Source: Stromatinia cepivora
Taxonomy: Eukaryota; Ascomycota; Leotiomycetes; Helotiales; Sclerotiniaceae
Reading direction: 5' to 3'
NCBI GenBank assembly: GCA_014898415.1
Contig: RCTD01000014.1
Location: 868,001-932,000, forward strand
DNA length: 64,000 bases
Made by a program: the position numbers and the translations under genes. The notes under the pieces are model-generated. The model saw only the letters and a list, made by a program, of their open reading frames with translations. It did not search any database and was not told the origin of the DNA. Shown here in pieces: positions 61,341 through 64,000 of the stretch; position 1 is the first letter of the stretch; every line of letters begins with the position of its first letter.

Positions 61341-61964
61341 TCAAGAGGATAGGAATGCTACACATAGGTAGGGATCCAAGGTCGTTATCAGTCGTGTTAT
61401 GTTAGGTTTGAAGCAATTGTGGTGAACTAGGTCTGAATTAGGTTAATGATGAGAGAATTGCATTTCTCAATTATTACTTATCGTATTTGATTCAAGCCCA
61501 AAGTATATTAGTGATAGTTCATGAGTGCCAAAAATTATCCTAATTTGAACACAGTGTTGATGTTAATGTGGTTGTAAAGTAGTAGATCTTACCCCGCCTC
61601 TCAAGACCCTCAACTGCATGCATGCCACACCTTAATTCCACAGGTGCTACCCTGTGATCACCACTAAGCAAGACGTATTAACGAGCTTGGATAATTCTAT
61701 GGAGGAGTTAGGTCCCTTGAGATGCGGAATATAATATCTCCACCCATGCAAAGTGTGTACATAGGTTAATAACCTTATACAACAAGAAGGCGTGCCAATA
61801 TCATCATCTCATTGATTGAAATTGTTGGATATTCAAAGTACTCAAATTATGTTCGTCCTGGAATTGCATTTGTATACGGCTCCTTTGCCAGAAAAAGAAA
61901 ATAATTGTAAACACTATTGTTCTATTGTTCTGGATTGAATTGGCTTTCAATCTACGTGCAGCTC
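61341..61964. other. Intergenic interval
   Basis: Includes the 3' region of the preceding gene. No gene, repeat or strong structure seen. Confidence 0.4.
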
Positions 61965-62273
61965 CTACGCCAGCGGAGTTGGCACGACGCATAGAAGTTC
62001 TGATTGCATCAGAGCTTTGTTGAAAGTTTTAAAGCCGTAGGTTATTTTTATACCAGGCAAAACAATTTCGAGAGCACGATGAAAGTCCTCGAATGATTCG
62101 CTCGCCGGACAGGACATTATACGGCCAGGTCGAGGGCCACTATTTCTGCCAGAATACATATCAATGCTCAGAAAATAGTTGCGGCGGTCGCGTGCCAGTC
62201 TGTGCTCCTCCCAATGCTTTCTGCGCATTTGGTACTTGTATTGCAATTCATCTGCGACTGGCATTGCCAGCAA
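61965..62273 (-). pseudogene. Fragment resembling the pRiA4b ORF-3 family
   Basis: A minus-strand open stretch of 102 codons reads Y-F-L-S-I-D-M-Y-S-G, then R-I-M-S-C-P-A-S-E-S-F-E-D-F-H-R-A-L-E-I. This matches the pattern of pRiA4b ORF-3-like domains (strand, W/R-R-x-x-x-x-P, then F-x-x-x-H-x-A-L-Q). The domain normally continues with a G-W...H-x-Y-x-F segment; here it diverges (I-T-Y-G-F) and stops early, and no good start or flanking exon was found upstream. Read as a decayed or partial gene; function of the family in fungi is unknown. Confidence 0.4.
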
Positions 62274-62867
62274 TTAACGCCACCATCTTTAAATCGACTG
62301 GGGCAGTCTGGAAAGCCACGCGATATCTTGAAGGACTGGCAAAGTTACTTGGATCCATGGCGTTTCAGGTGCTCGTTTTGGTGGTATTATTGTTTATTAT
62401 AGGGAGGATAGTTCTGAACATCGAATCTTGGTCAAGAAAGGACTAAGACAGGCGAACCCAAAACTTCCAAGTACGAGTAATTGAAAAAATATGTAAGACT
62501 GAAGAAACTCCGGACGGGAAATCGGCCTAGGTGAAGTACTCCAACATTAATAAGGAAAGAACTAATGCGCGGATGGGCACGAGTGTTTTTCGCATAACAT
62601 ACGAGTAACAATGCTCCTTCTCAGATAATGACGGCTCTAGCCACCTTCCAACTACTGTGAAAGCTGTTCAGACTTTGACCCAGCAAAGACGCCTAAAATA
62701 AAGACTCGTGCTTTATGTGCCCGCCGCGGGAAGTAGATTCTGAAAACCAGGCTTTCGAACAGTGACAAATTGGTAAACCACTAAACATCAGTACCGATAT
62801 TTCTGTCCACGCAGGTCCGGAGTTCCGAGCCGCAGTTTTTCGATTCCATTCTCGTTTTCCATTTCCC
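62274..62867. other. Intergenic interval
   Basis: The plus-strand open frame 62093-62446 runs antisense to the fragment at 61965-62273 and is not credited. A short minus-strand run from the ATG at ~62358 to a stop near 62248 could be a lost upstream exon of that fragment. Confidence 0.3.
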
Positions 62868-63293
62868 CTACCCCATACTCAAGCAATTTTTCCTTTCAAC
62901 CCTCCTTTTCCAATGCACATTATTAAAATGCCACGCCAAATCCACCACTGCATACTCCCCCATGAATTCCTGATCGCATTCGGGACACTCCAATTCCTCC
63001 TTTTCCAATGCCTTTCCCGTTTGCACTGGCGTATAGGGATTATGCATGCGTAATGGTACTTCAACAGTGATCACAAAATTGGACGTATCGATTTCCACCT
63101 CAATCATCGAATCTCCATGATTCGAAACCGACATTGCGAAAACAAGCGCAAAGTCTTCGGGAGGATTGTAGAAACTCTTGACACGGCGTAAAGTTGGTGT
63201 ATACCTATCTCCACGATTCCCGCGCTGAGATTTGATGTATAATTGATGCAGTGACGAACACGGCGATGCTCTCCGGAGTTCCTTGAAACCCAT
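62868..63293 (-). CDS. Small protein with C-terminal C2H2-like zinc-binding motif
   Basis: A single frame of 141 residues. The C-terminal part has E-C-P-E-C, seventeen residues, then H-F-N-N-V-H-W, that is C-x2-C-x17-H-x4-H, a long-loop variant of a C2H2 zinc-finger ligand set. The middle (E-V-E-I-D-T-S-N-F-V-I-T-V-E-V-P) is probably a beta sheet. The N-terminus is basic. Such short proteins with one finger are common among uncharacterised fungal genes, and binding of DNA is not implied by one atypical finger. No introns are needed. Confidence 0.6.
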   Translation of the reverse strand: MGFKELRRASPCSSLHQLYIKSQRGNRGDRYTPTLRRVKSFYNPPEDFALVFAMSVSNHGDSMIEVEIDTSNFVITVEVPLRMHNPYTPVQTGKALEKEELECPECDQEFMGEYAVVDLAWHFNNVHWKRRVERKNCLSMG

Positions 63294-64000
63294 GCTGGTG
63301 TCATGATTTTAGTATATCGTCGTCGTCGTTGTAAAATGGTTGACCCTCGAAATCATACCCATAGGATGAGCTCGAGTGGATTGTCAAAATGGTGAATCAT
63401 GTGCCGGGAAAATATGTGAATAAGTTCCGTGCACCCCTTGGCTGTCGGATGTTCTTTCCCCGCACTTCTAAATCTGAGGGCGAGCATCATGGAATATAGA
63501 AGTTATATCCATCATGATTCTATACATGACAGATGGATTTTTGTAAGCTGAAAATAATTCATTATGTCCAATCGTTGTTGCACAGTTTCAGTTTTCTTAA
63601 AGCTTTTCTTCCAAGGTGATGCTGCTATATACGTGGTCCACTCGCTAAAGAAGGAGGTCTAGTGGGAAAGGGTAATTGGACCAACGTGTTAGAGGCTTGG
63701 CGGCCGAGCCGTTTATTGGCTCGCAGTGAAATATGAATTATTGGCATGCTGTACAGATAACAAGACATGGGGCAAGGTTTCAGAATATTGACATAGAGTT
63801 TGTTCCCCTCAATTCTCTCTTCGTACATACCTCATAGCTTTCAATCATTGGTTATCAAATCATCACGGGGTCCCAAGTTTAGGAATAGATCATATTTCAT
63901 ATAATGCATGAAAGCTCAAATTAGATGAACATGGTATGTATACTTGACCACTTCGTTAGGGAAGGCCAATCCTCGAATCCACATAGTCTTCGTATAATGT
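63294..64000. other. Intergenic interval at window end
   Basis: No gene supported. The open frame 63625-63828 (minus) has no domain. The sequence is presumably upstream of the zinc-finger-like gene and of a gene beyond the window. Confidence 0.35.

Noticed and set aside
62093..62446. 117-codon plus-strand frame
   Set aside because: Antisense to the pRiA4b-like fragment; its hydrophobic stretch near the end could be chance.
1..64000. tRNA, rRNA or CRISPR features
   Set aside because: None recognised by eye; CRISPR arrays are not expected in a nuclear fungal genome. A covariance-model scan for tRNAs would be decisive.

Overview
The window looks like a fungal nuclear chromosome from a filamentous ascomycete. 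The genes have short spliceosomal introns of about 46-68 nt, with GTAAGT-like donors and one perfect TACTAAC branch site. The first ~13.9 kb is extremely AT-rich and carries C-to-T/G-to-A damage of the repeat-induced point mutation (RIP) type. Protein content (Zn2Cys6 regulator, RTA1 protein, single-pass Cys-rich surface proteins, HAD dehalogenase, FAD oxidoreductase) fits Leotiomycetes such as Botrytis/Sclerotinia; that placement is an inference, not a search result.

Region 1 (1 to ~13.95 kb) is a dead-transposon block. A Ty1/copia LTR element on the minus strand fills 1-5448 (its 3' LTR runs off the window start). A Ty3/gypsy element on the minus strand fills 5970-13547, with 282-bp LTRs and a perfect 5-bp target duplication TCAGA. 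The gypsy element sits inside an older AT-rich tandem repeat. Both elements are mutated internally while the outer ends of the flanking LTRs are largely spared.

Region 2 (~14-28 kb) has normal composition. It carries a small ABM-type monooxygenase-like protein (15276-15774), a membrane-anchored M24 metallopeptidase (16940-18928), a small cupin (20206-20665) and a divergent pair of paralogous Cys-rich single-pass membrane proteins (21980-23059 minus and 25333-26675 plus). Region 3 (28-46 kb) carries two small basic proteins, a Zn2Cys6 transcription factor (32938-35676 minus), a 1113-residue disordered protein with a possible N-myristoylation signal (40179-43629), and a HAD-type dehalogenase (44911-45636 minus), separated by long gene-poor intervals.

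Region 4 (46-52 kb) pairs an amino-acid permease pseudogene (46983-48597 minus; frameshifts, a deletion and two stops) with an intact FAD amine/amino-acid oxidoreductase (50171-51678 plus). The shared promoter has a palindrome of GATA sites, suggesting a nitrogen-regulated amine uptake and oxidation module whose transporter has died. Region 5 (55-63 kb) carries an RTA1-family membrane protein (55498-56580 minus), a divergent pair of paralogous orphan proteins with identical intron positions and phases (58197-59107 minus; 60381-61340 plus), a fragment resembling the pRiA4b ORF-3 family, and a small C2H2-like protein.

The best candidate for something undescribed is the orphan pair at 58-61 kb. 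The edge-tapered RIP pattern is the best genome-biology observation. Exon coordinates were worked out by hand from splice signals and reading-frame continuity.
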